A DNA stretch of 64,000 bases from Poritiphilus sp965212595 (lineage in GTDB: Bacteria > Bacteroidota > Bacteroidia > Flavobacteriales > Flavobacteriaceae), in the NCBI GenBank assembly GCA_965212595.1, contig CBDBVE010000024.1, positions 248,001 through 312,000 on the forward strand, read 5' to 3'. Under the pieces are notes generated by a model. The model worked only from the letters and a program-made list of their open reading frames with translations. It was not told where the DNA came from and did not search any database. The position numbers and the translations under genes are program-made. This document shows, in pieces, positions 19,501-27,589 of this stretch (positions are counted from its first letter, which is position 1; every line of letters starts with the position of its first letter).

Positions 19501-21953
19501 GTGATGGGAGTACCCTGGGGCACATCATTAATTTCCTGTTGTGCGGTAAGGCCATCTGTTGTAATCACAAAACGGACAAAGTTACTTTGAGTACCGTCAC
19601 CAATAAAGAGACCTAATTCACCGCCTGTGACATTCGTATTCCCATAAAGTTGGTACTGTCCGTCAAAATTTATAAGGTTACCTGATACGGTAAAGATTCC
19701 TGTTGTCTGATCTACCTGCACGCCATATTGATAACCCTTTTCTTGTGTATTTGTATTCCCTATGGCGGTCCCTGAGGTCATATGGGATGTCATTAACCCA
19801 GGGGCGCCTCCCAGAACATCGTCGGGGTTTGGTCCCTGACCTCTGTCATCCAGCCATTCTAACCAGTTGGGGTTGGCATCACCATTATTCATAAGACCGG
19901 TCATTCCTAGTCCAAAAATACCACCCAAACCTTGCTGATCATTGAATAGGCCATTTTGTATGGGTAGTGTAAAAGCATCACTTCCTCCTGTATCAGGATC
20001 TCCTAACTGAAAAGGATCGTCTTCATCTAATATACCGTCATTGTCATCATCATCATCATTTAAATCGGAAACCAGGGGTGCTCCAGCCGACTTGTCAAAG
20101 TCGTCGGGTTGCGACCCTCCATTGCAGGGGTCAGTTCCGTTGTCCTCTTCATCCTGGTTGGTATAGCCATCATTGTCATAATCGTCGTTGGGATCATAAC
20201 CAGGCTCTCCAGGATCTATACAATTTACCGCGTCGTCAGGGGCTAAGACAACAATAATGCCATTCAATGTTCCAGCCCAAATAGTCCCAGGAAAAGGATC
20301 AGTGTCACTATTACAAGTTATTCCTAACGGATTTCCTCCCAGGCCAGAGCTAAAACCTTCAGTAAGTTGATCCAAACTGCCATCAGGATTTAATTCTACC
20401 CTATGTAAAAGGCCGTTGTTTCGTCCAGCAATAAGGTCGCCCTGCATAACTCCTCCAAAGTTTGAAGCCGTATATTCGTCAATGCCGTTGGTATTTGTTT
20501 GCCAAATGGTAAGAATATCATCTACCGGACCCTCCGGATTTGCAAGACCCGGACCTCGCCAGTCACCTTCTACAGTGTTTGCCGAAGGAACCACCAAATC
20601 CCAGTTGGCAGGTAAGGCGATACTTGCATCTGTGGTATAGCCCGCCCCCCTAGAACCATCAGGATCGTAGATCAATGTTCTAAAAACTGGCGGGTTTATG
20701 TCATCGTCTGTATAAAGACCTGCCCCAGTAGGGTTCGCTCTGGTAGGGTTTGGATGACCACCATAAAAACTTCCTGATGTATACGTTTGAATATTTGTTG
20801 TAATAAGTTGAAGGTGATCTTCATTATTTATGAATTCACCGTCCGGTGCAGGGGAATCACTGCCAGGCTCGGCCGGATCATAATTGTTAGTTACCGTTGC
20901 TCCGCCCTCATTAAAAGGAAAACCTCCCCAGCCTCCGTTAGCTCCGTTGTCTGTTACGTAAAGGGCGCCACTTTCAGTCACTACTAGATCATAAGCATTA
21001 CGAAAACCAGGAGAAAAGATCTGAACCGGACCTGTTGGATCCACAATGGACTGATTCAATCCATCATTCCCTCCAAAAGGGTCATTCATATCTATACCAT
21101 CATATCCAGGAGTATCCGGATCTGTTATTCCATTGGCATTTGCTCGGGTTGGATCATCCAGTGTTGGGAGATCATAAATATAATCTCTTCCATTACCATC
21201 TGTTTGGATCGTCATGGAATTGAGCATGTCTAAATCTATGGATAAGATAGCCGCAGATAAAGCATATTCGCAGGTAAACACGAAATTGGTAGAAGGTGCA
21301 CCCCCATTAGTATGCCCTCCTTGTGCTACTATGAGGTAATCTGTACCACCAATAGTAACAAACTCCAATCCGTTCGTGGCATGGTTCTCTTCCGAGCGTG
21401 GAAGGCCCCTCACCAGGTCAACAACATCCCAGGAACTCCCATTCCAGGTAAAACGTGTGATTATGCCGGAATTGGTATCCAAATCCACATCGCCATTTCC
21501 ACCACCGCCACCGCCACTGCCAGCTCCGATTCGAAAATCACTAGAGCTTACATAAATAACCGGGTTAGCTGCAGTACCCGCAACGGTTAATCCTGTAGTC
21601 TCTCTATTGTTGCAGTCATTTGCCGTTCCGCTACAGGCCGTTCCATCATCGTCATGATTTACAATATCGGAAACACCTGTCAGGGTTTCTATAGCCGTAA
21701 CTTGATAATTATTAACACCACTTTCCTGAATGGTTAAGATTTTGATGGTGCCAGGATACTCGGCAACATACAGCCTACCGTCCGGGCCATACATCAAAGA
21801 AGTAACACCGGAGTTTACATCCCCTAGCCCGTCAAAATCAAGCGTGCTTTGCGTAAAGTTAATTTGAGCGCTAAGAGGTTGCCAAGACGCTGATACAAGC
21901 AGAAAGATGCCCACAAAAAGAAACCTCAAGTAGGCGGGGTATAATTTTTTCAT
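13533..21953 (-). CDS. Giant T9SS-secreted PKD/malectin/Kelch protein with PQQ-type propeller
   Basis: The protein has 2806 residues with a signal peptide ending LSAQ. Domains in approximate order: sugar-dehydrogenase-like propeller (35-580); Asp-rich calcium-type repeats (585-660); concanavalin/anchor-like region (660-900); two malectin domains (1000-1172 and 1275-1447), each followed by a putative Ig (He_PIG) domain; Kelch propeller (1560-1850); HYDIN-like domain; and a third Ig domain interrupted by an IEAES-type carbohydrate-binding domain (about 2028-2243). Five PKD repeats (2277-2710) and a T9SS type A sorting domain (2713-2806, ending KLLVNN) complete it. It is probably a cell-surface or released glycan-binding protein; catalysis is not shown. 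It lies downstream of the Wzc gene on the same strand, but 458 bp and a terminator separate them. Confidence 0.85.
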   Translation of the reverse strand: MKKLYPAYLRFLFVGIFLLVSASWQPLSAQINFTQSTLDFDGLGDVNSGVTSLMYGPDGRLYVAEYPGTIKILTIQESGVNNYQVTAIETLTGVSDIVNHDDDGTACSGTANDCNNRETTGLTVAGTAANPVIYVSSSDFRIGAGSGGGGGGNGDVDLDTNSGIITRFTWNGSSWDVVDLVRGLPRSEENHATNGLEFVTIGGTDYLIVAQGGHTNGGAPSTNFVFTCEYALSAAILSIDLDMLNSMTIQTDGNGRDYIYDLPTLDDPTRANANGITDPDTPGYDGIDMNDPFGGNDGLNQSIVDPTGPVQIFSPGFRNAYDLVVTESGALYVTDNGANGGWGGFPFNEGGATVTNNYDPAEPGSDSPAPDGEFINNEDHLQLITTNIQTYTSGSFYGGHPNPTRANPTGAGLYTDDDINPPVFRTLIYDPDGSRGAGYTTDASIALPANWDLVVPSANTVEGDWRGPGLANPEGPVDDILTIWQTNTNGIDEYTASNFGGVMQGDLIAGRNNGLLHRVELNPDGSLDQLTEGFSSGLGGNPLGITCNSDTDPFPGTIWAGTLNGIIVVLAPDDAVNCIDPGEPGYDPNDDYDNDGYTNQDEEDNGTDPCNGGSQPDDFDKSAGAPLVSDLNDDDDDNDGILDEDDPFQLGDPDTGGSDAFTLPIQNGLFNDQQGLGGIFGLGMTGLMNNGDANPNWLEWLDDRGQGPNPDDVLGGAPGLMTSHMTSGTAIGNTNTQEKGYQYGVQVDQTTGIFTVSGNLINFDGQYQLYGNTNVTGGELGLFIGDGTQSNFVRFVITTDGLTAQQEINDVPQGTPITVPIATPNRPQSDIVFYFVVDPSNGQVDLEYAIDGGTRTLAGTITALGSILTAIQQSNTDLAVGFIGTSNTANQELEGTWDFLNVLGVTPIVENILEDITRLINSPDEQFDLNDFFGDDNGDGNLTYTVQTNTNPAVGANISGNVLTISYPATPEVSTITIRATDADTNFVEQTFTVTVTDGPVVLYRINSGGPTISAIDGGIDWDQDTEANNSPYLTQAGTNSSDSFGMNGYTPAVNQATTPVAIFDTERFDENDNPPDMTYSFPVSVNGIYEVRLYMGNGWNGTNQPGERIFDVEIEGVVYPELTEVDLTATYGHKIGTVITHGLNVTDGSIDIVFKHGPEQNPVVNGIEILDISDDDLPIYIYPIAEQTNNIGEQLNGSLGVSAVGGDGNLSYAASGLPLGLNIEPTNGQIGGTVDLGADAGSPYTVTITVDDTDGSSADAVMTTFTWNIINPSNYRINAGGDEVIATDANGTDWRYNGAPGAYVGGIYDVNTGLITNNANLQYGDRHSSIPAYIEESTFEALFQEERYDAPAAPEMEFTLPLENGDYVVNLYMGNSFNGTSDPGERVFDINIEGNLVEDDLDLITEFGHKSGGMLSYPVTLADGELDIEFIHGVENPLINAIEIFEVDTSNPTLNLSAIADQTGDVNEAVNLATSASGGDPGENIAYYIAGQPAGLSINSSTGVITGTIDQAAAIGGPNNNGVHEVVVTVRKPGSAPASQVFSWTISQTWIDKNENESYTARHENSFVQAGDKFYLMGGRENAQTIDVYDYTLDSWVNLNNSAPFEFNHFQATEYQGLIWVIGAFQTNAFPNEIAAEHIWAFDPATQEWIQGPQIPAARRRGGAGLVVFNNKFYVVAGNTDGHDGGYTAMFDEYDPATGQWTPLADAPRARDHFAAVVIDDKLYAAGGRLSGGPGGVFAPTIAEVDVYDFTAGSWSTLPVGQNIPTERAGASAVNYNDRLVVIGGEISTQSNALATTEEYDPGTTSWRQLGDLNFARHGTQAIVSGNGIFILSGSPTMGGGNQKNMEYLGEDAPVGTPSASSIVDAPAGVQIADGTTEDIAVEIKDGNVGVYVTSMEITGADAADFNIVAGELTNQLLNANSTHTISVELTGTGANRNAVLTINYGNSSSVDIILSNNNLPPDVTNPGDQFNNEGDPVSLQIEAQDASTNLLYEATGLPPALTINPSTGLISGTIADGAGSAFEEDNGLVVIEAESGTIVPSWTQTTAGGATGIIAGDDNFTNQNGGTIPYQININTPGVYRFNWRNFFSGSIPADENDSWLRFPNTNGVWFFGYQGNPASEAALISELEGAQNNIVFPKGSPRISAGTTPAGSGSNGYFKIYRTLGVSEVYDWQAKTSDNDPHNIYVRFESAGTYTMEISERSLGHAIDKIALYKVDGTNYSDAQLTAAPESNTSGGSGAAENSPYSVQITVTDDGSPPLDSQIDFMWIIGDGTNEPPVAVAEANPQSGEVSLEVTFTGSNSTDDVAIATYFWDFKDGNTSNIADPVHTFTAAGTYEVELTVTDDEGFNDTDIVTITVNNPVNEPPVAVAEATPLNGEAPLEVTFTGSNSTDDVGVVTYFWDFMDGTTSNDPDTEHTFTAAGTYDVELTVTDGGNLMDTDIITITVSGGSNLPPTALAEATPLTGDAPLEVTFTGSNSTDDGTIVSYAWDFMDGGTSTDADPVYTFNTVGTYDVTLTVTDDGGLTDTDTITITVSDGGNQPPVAIAEATPISGDSPLEVTFTGSNSTDDEGVVSYLWDFMDGGNTSTDADPIYTFANDGTYNVTLTVTDAGGLTDTATVTIVVGMSANQPPVAVIEADPLSGVAPLDVSFTGNNSMDDFGIITYEWDFGDGGTSSEVNPVHTFDTAGDYQVSLTVTDEGGLSNTDTVTIRVTEDGEVMGILLENPSQGGVARIQVQNMPADMIIMEIFVHDYSGRLVGAYDQQDVALDRSNFEVPVATLRNGLYFIVLEANEGDPIPLKLLVNN

Positions 21954-22013
21954 AGTTCAAAACGTATTTATAGCAATTTTTTGACTACCCATGTTGCGGT
22001 TCGGTCAGGACAA

Positions 22014-22021
22014 CAAAGATA
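22014..22021 (-). promoter_or_regulatory. Possible -7 promoter box of the giant secreted protein
   Basis: On the minus strand this reads TATCTTTG, an exact TAnnTTTG match, 60 nt before the start codon. No -33 TTTG was found at standard spacing. Confidence 0.4.
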
Positions 22022-22358
22022 ATTTAATAACAACTCAGAAGGGAAATACCCTACTGCTTTTCGTTTAAATTCGGGGCTTTATCGGTAAAGTGCTAAAGAT
22101 GCCCTAAAAGCCGCATTTTATCGATAATTCCTCACTATTTGTTACCTTTTCTTACAAGGCCCTAAACAATACCCCTATGGTCTCGGAAAACGGATGATAA
22201 AACTACAAATTTTATCTTATTGCATTAGGTGACTTTTGTCACTTTATCCTAAAAATTTCTTTTTATCAGAACCTGCTTCTCTCTAATTTTTTATCCTTTT
22301 CTTTATTTACGAAATATTTGCCCCTCGGGTTTTATAAATACTGTAATTTTTAAAGAAA

Positions 22359-22383
22359 AAACCCCGAGGGTTTCTCGAGGTTT
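22359..22383 (-). terminator. Terminator after the Wzc gene
   Basis: AAACCCCGAG pairs with CTCGAGGTTT across a 5-nt loop with one mismatch. On the minus strand a T tract follows. It lies 28 bp past the Wzc stop. Confidence 0.7.
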
Positions 22384-22411
22384 CTATTTGGTTAGTTTGG
22401 TTAGCCTTACA

Positions 22412-24796
22412 TTAGAATTTCCACCATTTTTTCTGACTTTTTCCGTAGCCGTATCCATATTTTCCGCCATATCCCAAATTGGAGGCTTTTACGTCGTTAA
22501 CCACAAAGGATAAGCCCTTTATTTTCCCCTCTTTTTGCAATTTTATTGGGAATTCTACTGCTCTCTTTTCAGTAATTCCGGCTCTGGTTACATAAACCAT
22601 ATGGTCCGAGTAATCACTGATTAACAAGGTATCTGTAACCACCATTAGCGGGGCGGTATCAACGATAACATAGTCATAGATTTCTGATACCTCTCTGATC
22701 AAATATTTTAGTCGCTCACTCATCAGCAACTCGGCCGGATTAGGAGGTATTCTTCCAGAATATATTACGTCAATGGTATTGTGATGTACCAGCATAGGGT
22801 TCACAATGTCTTTAAGCGCCAAATTGTCGTCATAGAGATATTCGGTAAGCCCAGCGTCCTTATTTCGGCTTAGCTTGCTCAATTTGTCTATCTGACTCCC
22901 CATAAAGAATGTATAGAGTTTCGGATTTCGAATATCTGCACCTATCAACAAGACCTTTTTGTTGGTACTTGCCAAAATCATGGAAAGGTTAGTAGACAAG
23001 AAGGTCTTTCCTTCTCCCGGCACACTGGAGGTCACATAGACCACATTGCTTTTGCCTGTCTTCGTCTTGGTTTTGGTCTTTATCAAATAATCAAGATTGG
23101 TACGTAGTATCCGCAACGATTCTGCAAGGACAGAACGATCTTCTTTAACAACAATCTTTTCCTCATTCTTGGAAAGCTTTGGAATTTCACCCAGTACCGG
23201 GACTTGCTTTGTAATCTTTTCCAGACTATGCATATTGTGTATTCTGTTGTCTAGAAGGTCATTTGCATATATGACCGAAAAAGGTACGAGCAGGCCAAGA
23301 ATAAGGGATGCCAGAAAAATGAGCTTCCTCCTTGGGCTTATAGGTAAATCACTAGGATTGTAGGCGTAATCGATAATTTTTGATTTAGAAGCGGTAGAAG
23401 CAACTGCAATCTGCGCCTCCTCTCTTTTTTGAAGCAAGTATAAATAAAGTGATTCTGTGGTTTGCTGTTGTCTGGTAATATCTCTAAGCGCCCTCTCATT
23501 TCTTGGAGCTGAATAAATTTTTGAGTTTATTATCGCCTGTTGCCCGCTAAGCGTATTAACCTGCAATCCAAGGTTATTAACCGTACTGCTAAGGCTGGAT
23601 CTCATACTTTGTTTTAAACCGTCTAATTGTTGGTTAAGATTTTGAATTATAGGAGATCTTTCGGTAGAGCTTTTTAACAAACGTTGTCTTTCAAGGACTA
23701 ATTGGTTATAACGCTCGGTGGTTCCTGCAATAGTGGGGTCGTTAAGTCCAATATTCCCTGGAAGCACGTCATATCCCTCCTGCTGGTCTACCAGGTCCTG
23801 CATGGATGCTGCTATATTGAGCTGCGTTCGGAAATTAGCCAACTCCTGTTGATTTGCCGCCCCAATATTTAGGTTGATATTAGCCTCAGACGCTATGTCT
23901 GTTAATCCTCTGCTGGTCTTAAGGTCTTCGGCAGACTGGTCTACGCTAGACAGGTTGGCGGAAATATCTGCTATCCTTTCATTAATAAAATTTGAAGTCC
24001 TGTCAGCAATTATCTTTTTATCTTCTATCGCGTTCTTATTATATACGCGGATCAGGGCATTGAGAATGTCTGTCGCCTTACGCTTAATCGGATCCTCGAG
24101 TGACAAACTCACAATGTTGGAATACTCCTGAGGAATATTAACCTTTATCTTAGACTGATAATTCTGTGCAACCAGGCTTACCGGTTTAATGTTAACTCTT
24201 ATTTTTTGATTCCTATACCTATCAAAAACCTCAACATTTGGGGTAATAACAATATCCCCGATAGGCGAAGAAATATTTTTCCCAAATGCATATACCTTAA
24301 CGGGCATATCTTCTTCCTCACTATATCCAAATGTAGTGGAAGAAGATAGGGTGAGGTAAAAAGAAAGTTCCGCCCGATTCACAATAGAATCTGCTGCAAT
24401 AAAATTTAGTTTGATTGGTGTATTATTGTAAATCTCAGAATCTTTGATACTACCCAGGGCCATAATTTTTGTATTGAGCCCCAGCTCCTTGACAATTTCT
24501 ATAAAGTTAGACCTCGAGTTGATGATTTGAACCTCATCCTCTACCCTATTTTTACCACCGGCAAAAACTTCTAATTCAGAGAATAAATCCAAACCTGAAG
24601 CAGAGTTTGAATCTTCAATAATATGGATTTTGGCCCTGGCTTCATACTTGGGAGTGGCGTACCTTAAATATACCATCGCCGCTATAACAGCTAACACCGC
24701 TGATATAAGAAACCATTTCCAATGCTTGGTATAGGTCCCTAAAATTTCCTTTAAATCAACAACTTCGGTAAGCGAGCCCTTAGTACTTGTATTCAT
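22412..24796 (-). CDS. Wzc-type polysaccharide co-polymerase/tyrosine autokinase
   Basis: The protein has 794 residues. The N-terminal chain-length domain has a membrane helix at about 34-52 (FLISAVLAVIAAMVYL), a periplasmic coiled-coil segment and a second helix near 495. The C-terminal BY-kinase has Walker A SSVPGEGKT (about 590), Walker A' LLIGADIRNPK and Walker B VIVDTAPL. It ends in a tyrosine cluster, YGGKYGYGYGKS, the site of autophosphorylation in this family. It controls polymerisation and export of the polysaccharide with Wza, from which it is separated by 29 bp. The CpsB-type phosphatase at 12676 is its likely opponent. A terminator follows. Confidence 0.93.
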   Translation of the reverse strand: MNTSTKGSLTEVVDLKEILGTYTKHWKWFLISAVLAVIAAMVYLRYATPKYEARAKIHIIEDSNSASGLDLFSELEVFAGGKNRVEDEVQIINSRSNFIEIVKELGLNTKIMALGSIKDSEIYNNTPIKLNFIAADSIVNRAELSFYLTLSSSTTFGYSEEEDMPVKVYAFGKNISSPIGDIVITPNVEVFDRYRNQKIRVNIKPVSLVAQNYQSKIKVNIPQEYSNIVSLSLEDPIKRKATDILNALIRVYNKNAIEDKKIIADRTSNFINERIADISANLSSVDQSAEDLKTSRGLTDIASEANINLNIGAANQQELANFRTQLNIAASMQDLVDQQEGYDVLPGNIGLNDPTIAGTTERYNQLVLERQRLLKSSTERSPIIQNLNQQLDGLKQSMRSSLSSTVNNLGLQVNTLSGQQAIINSKIYSAPRNERALRDITRQQQTTESLYLYLLQKREEAQIAVASTASKSKIIDYAYNPSDLPISPRRKLIFLASLILGLLVPFSVIYANDLLDNRIHNMHSLEKITKQVPVLGEIPKLSKNEEKIVVKEDRSVLAESLRILRTNLDYLIKTKTKTKTGKSNVVYVTSSVPGEGKTFLSTNLSMILASTNKKVLLIGADIRNPKLYTFFMGSQIDKLSKLSRNKDAGLTEYLYDDNLALKDIVNPMLVHHNTIDVIYSGRIPPNPAELLMSERLKYLIREVSEIYDYVIVDTAPLMVVTDTLLISDYSDHMVYVTRAGITEKRAVEFPIKLQKEGKIKGLSFVVNDVKASNLGYGGKYGYGYGKSQKKWWKF

Positions 24797-24825
24797 TCGT
24801 TTATAACTAGATTAAGTCCGCCTTG

Positions 24826-25603
24826 CTAATTCCTGGTAATGAGAATTACGGTCGCGGTAATTAATGTAGATGCTATAGAGATAGCAATCGTCGCCCTGTT
24901 ATCAAGGCTAGATGAGGTAACCGCAGATTGGTTGGGCTCTACATAAACCACATCATTTTGTGTAAGATAATATACTGGTGAACTCAGTGCCTCTTTCTTA
25001 GTCAGGTCTATACGCGTATAAACCTTGGTACCGTCAAAATCACGTATCACCATAACATTTTCGCGTTGCCCTTTGATAGTAAGGTCACTTGCAAGCCCCA
25101 GGGCTTCCAGGATGGTGATTTTTTCACCGTTAACAGGGTATGTGCCTGGTCTGTTAACTTCACCCAGGATAGTAACTGAAAAATTCTTAAGCCTGATGTT
25201 GATAATCGGGTCTTTTAAAAATTCTGAAAGCCTATCTCTTAGCAGCACCCGGGTTTCTTCCGGAGAAAGACCGGCAATTTTTACTTTTCCAACTACTGGA
25301 AAATCGATTTCTCCTTCCTGATCTATAAGGTAGTCCACTTGTTCGGGACGAATTCCTCCTTCGACAGCGCCTCTAAACAGGTTAAAAGGTACACTTGCTT
25401 CCTGGTCCAGGGTAGAAACGTGAATACTTACAAGATCGTCTACCTTAAATTTAGGAGTAAAACTATTTTTATCTACGATAGTTTTCAAAACTACTGGCGT
25501 TTTGAAAGTAAACGACATCTTTCTTAGATGCGCACGATGTGAATAGAAGAGTTGCAAGAACAATTACTGCAGAGAAATTAAGAAACCTATTTTTTTTGTA
25601 CAT
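24826..25603 (-). CDS. Wza-type polysaccharide export lipoprotein, frame interrupted
   Basis: The first 45 codons from the ATG at 25603 encode a lipoprotein signal (VLATLLFTSC, Cys24) and CASKKDVVYFQNASSFEN, the usual start of Bacteroidota Wza. That frame stops after FENYRR. The body (NSFTPKFKVDDLVSIHV, then the SLBB domain with VTILGEVNRPGTYPV) is in the next frame, which alone would begin with a poor TTG at 25563. Removing one base from the AAAA or TTTT runs at 25482-25490 gives one smooth protein, QNASSFETIVDKNSFTPKF. The protein forms the outer-membrane export channel with Wzc, encoded just downstream. It could be a sequencing error, a mutation or a switch. Confidence 0.85.
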
Positions 25604-25639
25604 AATTATAATGCGTGTTTGTAATACGTAAATTGAATA

Positions 25640-27589
25640 TTAAGACTGATATACTTTGTTTTCTTCCTTATCCACATCTGTCTTGCTTTCTGCCTCATTC
25701 TCTGACCCGTCATCAAGTTTACAGAATTCAGAGTTGTTGGAAACGTATTCGGGTACAATTTCCTTCATGAGTTTCACCGTATTACCATTGAAGAACATAT
25801 TAGAAACGCAAAGCTCATCGATCTTAGATCTCACCTCAGCATAATCTAACTCCCTTACCTTACTGATCATAATCTTCTTGTGATAGGTAGGAAGCGTGTT
25901 TTCGCCTGTGGCCAAAAGTTCTTCATAAAGTTTCTCACCTGGCCTTAGGCCTGTAATCTTAATATCGATGTCTTCTGGGTAGCGCAAGCCAGATAGCTTA
26001 ATCATGTTCTTAGCAAGGTCAAAGATCCGAACAGATTCACCCATATCAAAAATGAATATCTCTCCTCCCTGTCCCATAGCGGCTGCTTCTAAAACTAGCT
26101 GTGAGGCCTCAGGAATGGTCATGAAGTAACGGGTGATATCTTTATGAGTAACCGTTAAAGGTCCTCCCTGCTCTATTTGCTTTCTGAACAATGGGATTAC
26201 CGAGCCATTAGAGCCCAAAACATTTCCAAACCTGGTGGTAATAAATTTGGTCTTGTTTTCCTGATGCATGCAACCGATGTACATTTCGGCAATACGTTTG
26301 GTAGCTCCCATAACGTTGGTTGGGTTAACCGCCTTATCCGTGGAAACAAAAACAAATTTTTCTACGCTATGGTTAAGCGCCAGGTCTACCAGCATCTTGG
26401 TACCTGCAATATTTATCTTAATCGCCTCATAAGCATTGTATTCCATAAGAGGAACATGCTTATAGGCTGCCGCGTGAAACACAATGGTTGGCTTGTATTC
26501 CTGGAAGAAGGTATTCATCCGATTTTTATCTCTGATATCACCAACAATAGGAATAAAGTTGTGAAAACCGTTTTGTTTTAATTCTTGTTGCAGGTCATAC
26601 AAAGGAGATTCTGCCTGATCTATAATGATAAGCGATTTATAGTCGTAATTTGCAATCTGCCTCACGATTTCGCTTCCAATAGAACCCGCGCCCCCTGTAA
26701 CCATAATTACCTGGCCTTTGAGTTCATCAGACACTTTAGACTGCTTAATATTTATTGGAGTACGATTTAACAGGTCTTCAATCTGAACTTGTTTTATCTG
26801 TGACAATTTCAACTCACCGTTGATCCAGTCTTCCACAGGTGGAACAATCTTTACCTGAACCGGAAAGTCTACCAGGCTTTCAACAACTTCTCTTAACCTG
26901 TGATTGTCAATGTTATTTATGGAAACTATGATCTCAGAAACATCAGTTTTCTTTACAAAAAAGTCTGAAAGCTCATTCTTGCCATATACCTTGACCCCGT
27001 TAATGCTTTTACCAACTTTATTGTTGTCATCGTCAATATACCCAATTACCCTGGTGTTGCTTGCCGTATGCGTTGTTAAGGCATTGTAAGTAAGGATCCC
27101 GGCTTCACCAGCACCGTAAATCAATACATTTCTGGTGATCTTAAATTTCTTTACAAGGTTGTAAAACAAGGTTTTGAATACATACCTGGAAGCTGTAAGC
27201 GCTATAAAACCAATTAAACTGTGAATGATAATAATGGACAAGGGAATCGTAAAATTGTCCATAACATTCATCTGTCTGTTTAGAATGACCAGGAAAATTA
27301 TGATAATACTGGACAAACAAATGGCGTTAAAAATATTATACACATCTCTTACCCCAGTATGCCTTACAACACCTTTATAAGAACCTGTAAGCAAAAAAGA
27401 TGCTAAGGCAATTAGCGCTACAAAAGGCAGTTGTAAAAAAAGTTGATCTGTCTCAAAATTCAAGGTGAGATTGAATCGTATGAGATAAGACAGTATAAAA
27501 GATATACTTATGAGAAAAACGTCAATTCCCAACACCAGCCATTTAGAGGCATATCGATGGGCATTGCTAACTAAGTAGTTTTTAATCAT
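25640..27589 (-). CDS. PglF/CapD-like membrane nucleotide-sugar 4,6-dehydratase
   Basis: The protein has 649 residues. Four membrane helices (about 15-130) precede a first Rossmann motif, YGAGEAGIL (near 160). The catalytic domain follows, with VTGGAGSIGSEIVRQI (near 300), then STDKAVNPTNVMGATK. The Thr-Asp-Lys and Met-xxx-Lys arrangement is that of PglF-type UDP-GlcNAc 4,6-dehydratases rather than the Tyr-xxx-Lys form. The product would be the UDP-4-keto sugar used by an aminotransferase. The next upstream gene is such an aminotransferase and overlaps by 8 bp. Together with the PglD-like and PglC-like genes at 56-58 kb, this suggests a bacillosamine-type sugar. The C-terminal tail is acidic and low in complexity. 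Confidence 0.9.
   Translation of the reverse strand: MIKNYLVSNAHRYASKWLVLGIDVFLISISFILSYLIRFNLTLNFETDQLFLQLPFVALIALASFLLTGSYKGVVRHTGVRDVYNIFNAICLSSIIIIFLVILNRQMNVMDNFTIPLSIIIIHSLIGFIALTASRYVFKTLFYNLVKKFKITRNVLIYGAGEAGILTYNALTTHTASNTRVIGYIDDDNNKVGKSINGVKVYGKNELSDFFVKKTDVSEIIVSINNIDNHRLREVVESLVDFPVQVKIVPPVEDWINGELKLSQIKQVQIEDLLNRTPINIKQSKVSDELKGQVIMVTGGAGSIGSEIVRQIANYDYKSLIIIDQAESPLYDLQQELKQNGFHNFIPIVGDIRDKNRMNTFFQEYKPTIVFHAAAYKHVPLMEYNAYEAIKINIAGTKMLVDLALNHSVEKFVFVSTDKAVNPTNVMGATKRIAEMYIGCMHQENKTKFITTRFGNVLGSNGSVIPLFRKQIEQGGPLTVTHKDITRYFMTIPEASQLVLEAAAMGQGGEIFIFDMGESVRIFDLAKNMIKLSGLRYPEDIDIKITGLRPGEKLYEELLATGENTLPTYHKKIMISKVRELDYAEVRSKIDELCVSNMFFNGNTVKLMKEIVPEYVSNNSEFCKLDDGSENEAESKTDVDKEENKVYQS

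Larger units (their letters stand above)
21954..22411 (-). other. 458-bp gap: promoter region of the giant protein and end of wzc
   Basis: No gene is seen. It holds the terminator of the Wzc gene (22359-22383) and a TAnnTTTG box for the giant gene (22014-22021). The rest is AT-rich with no clear repeat. Confidence 0.5.
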
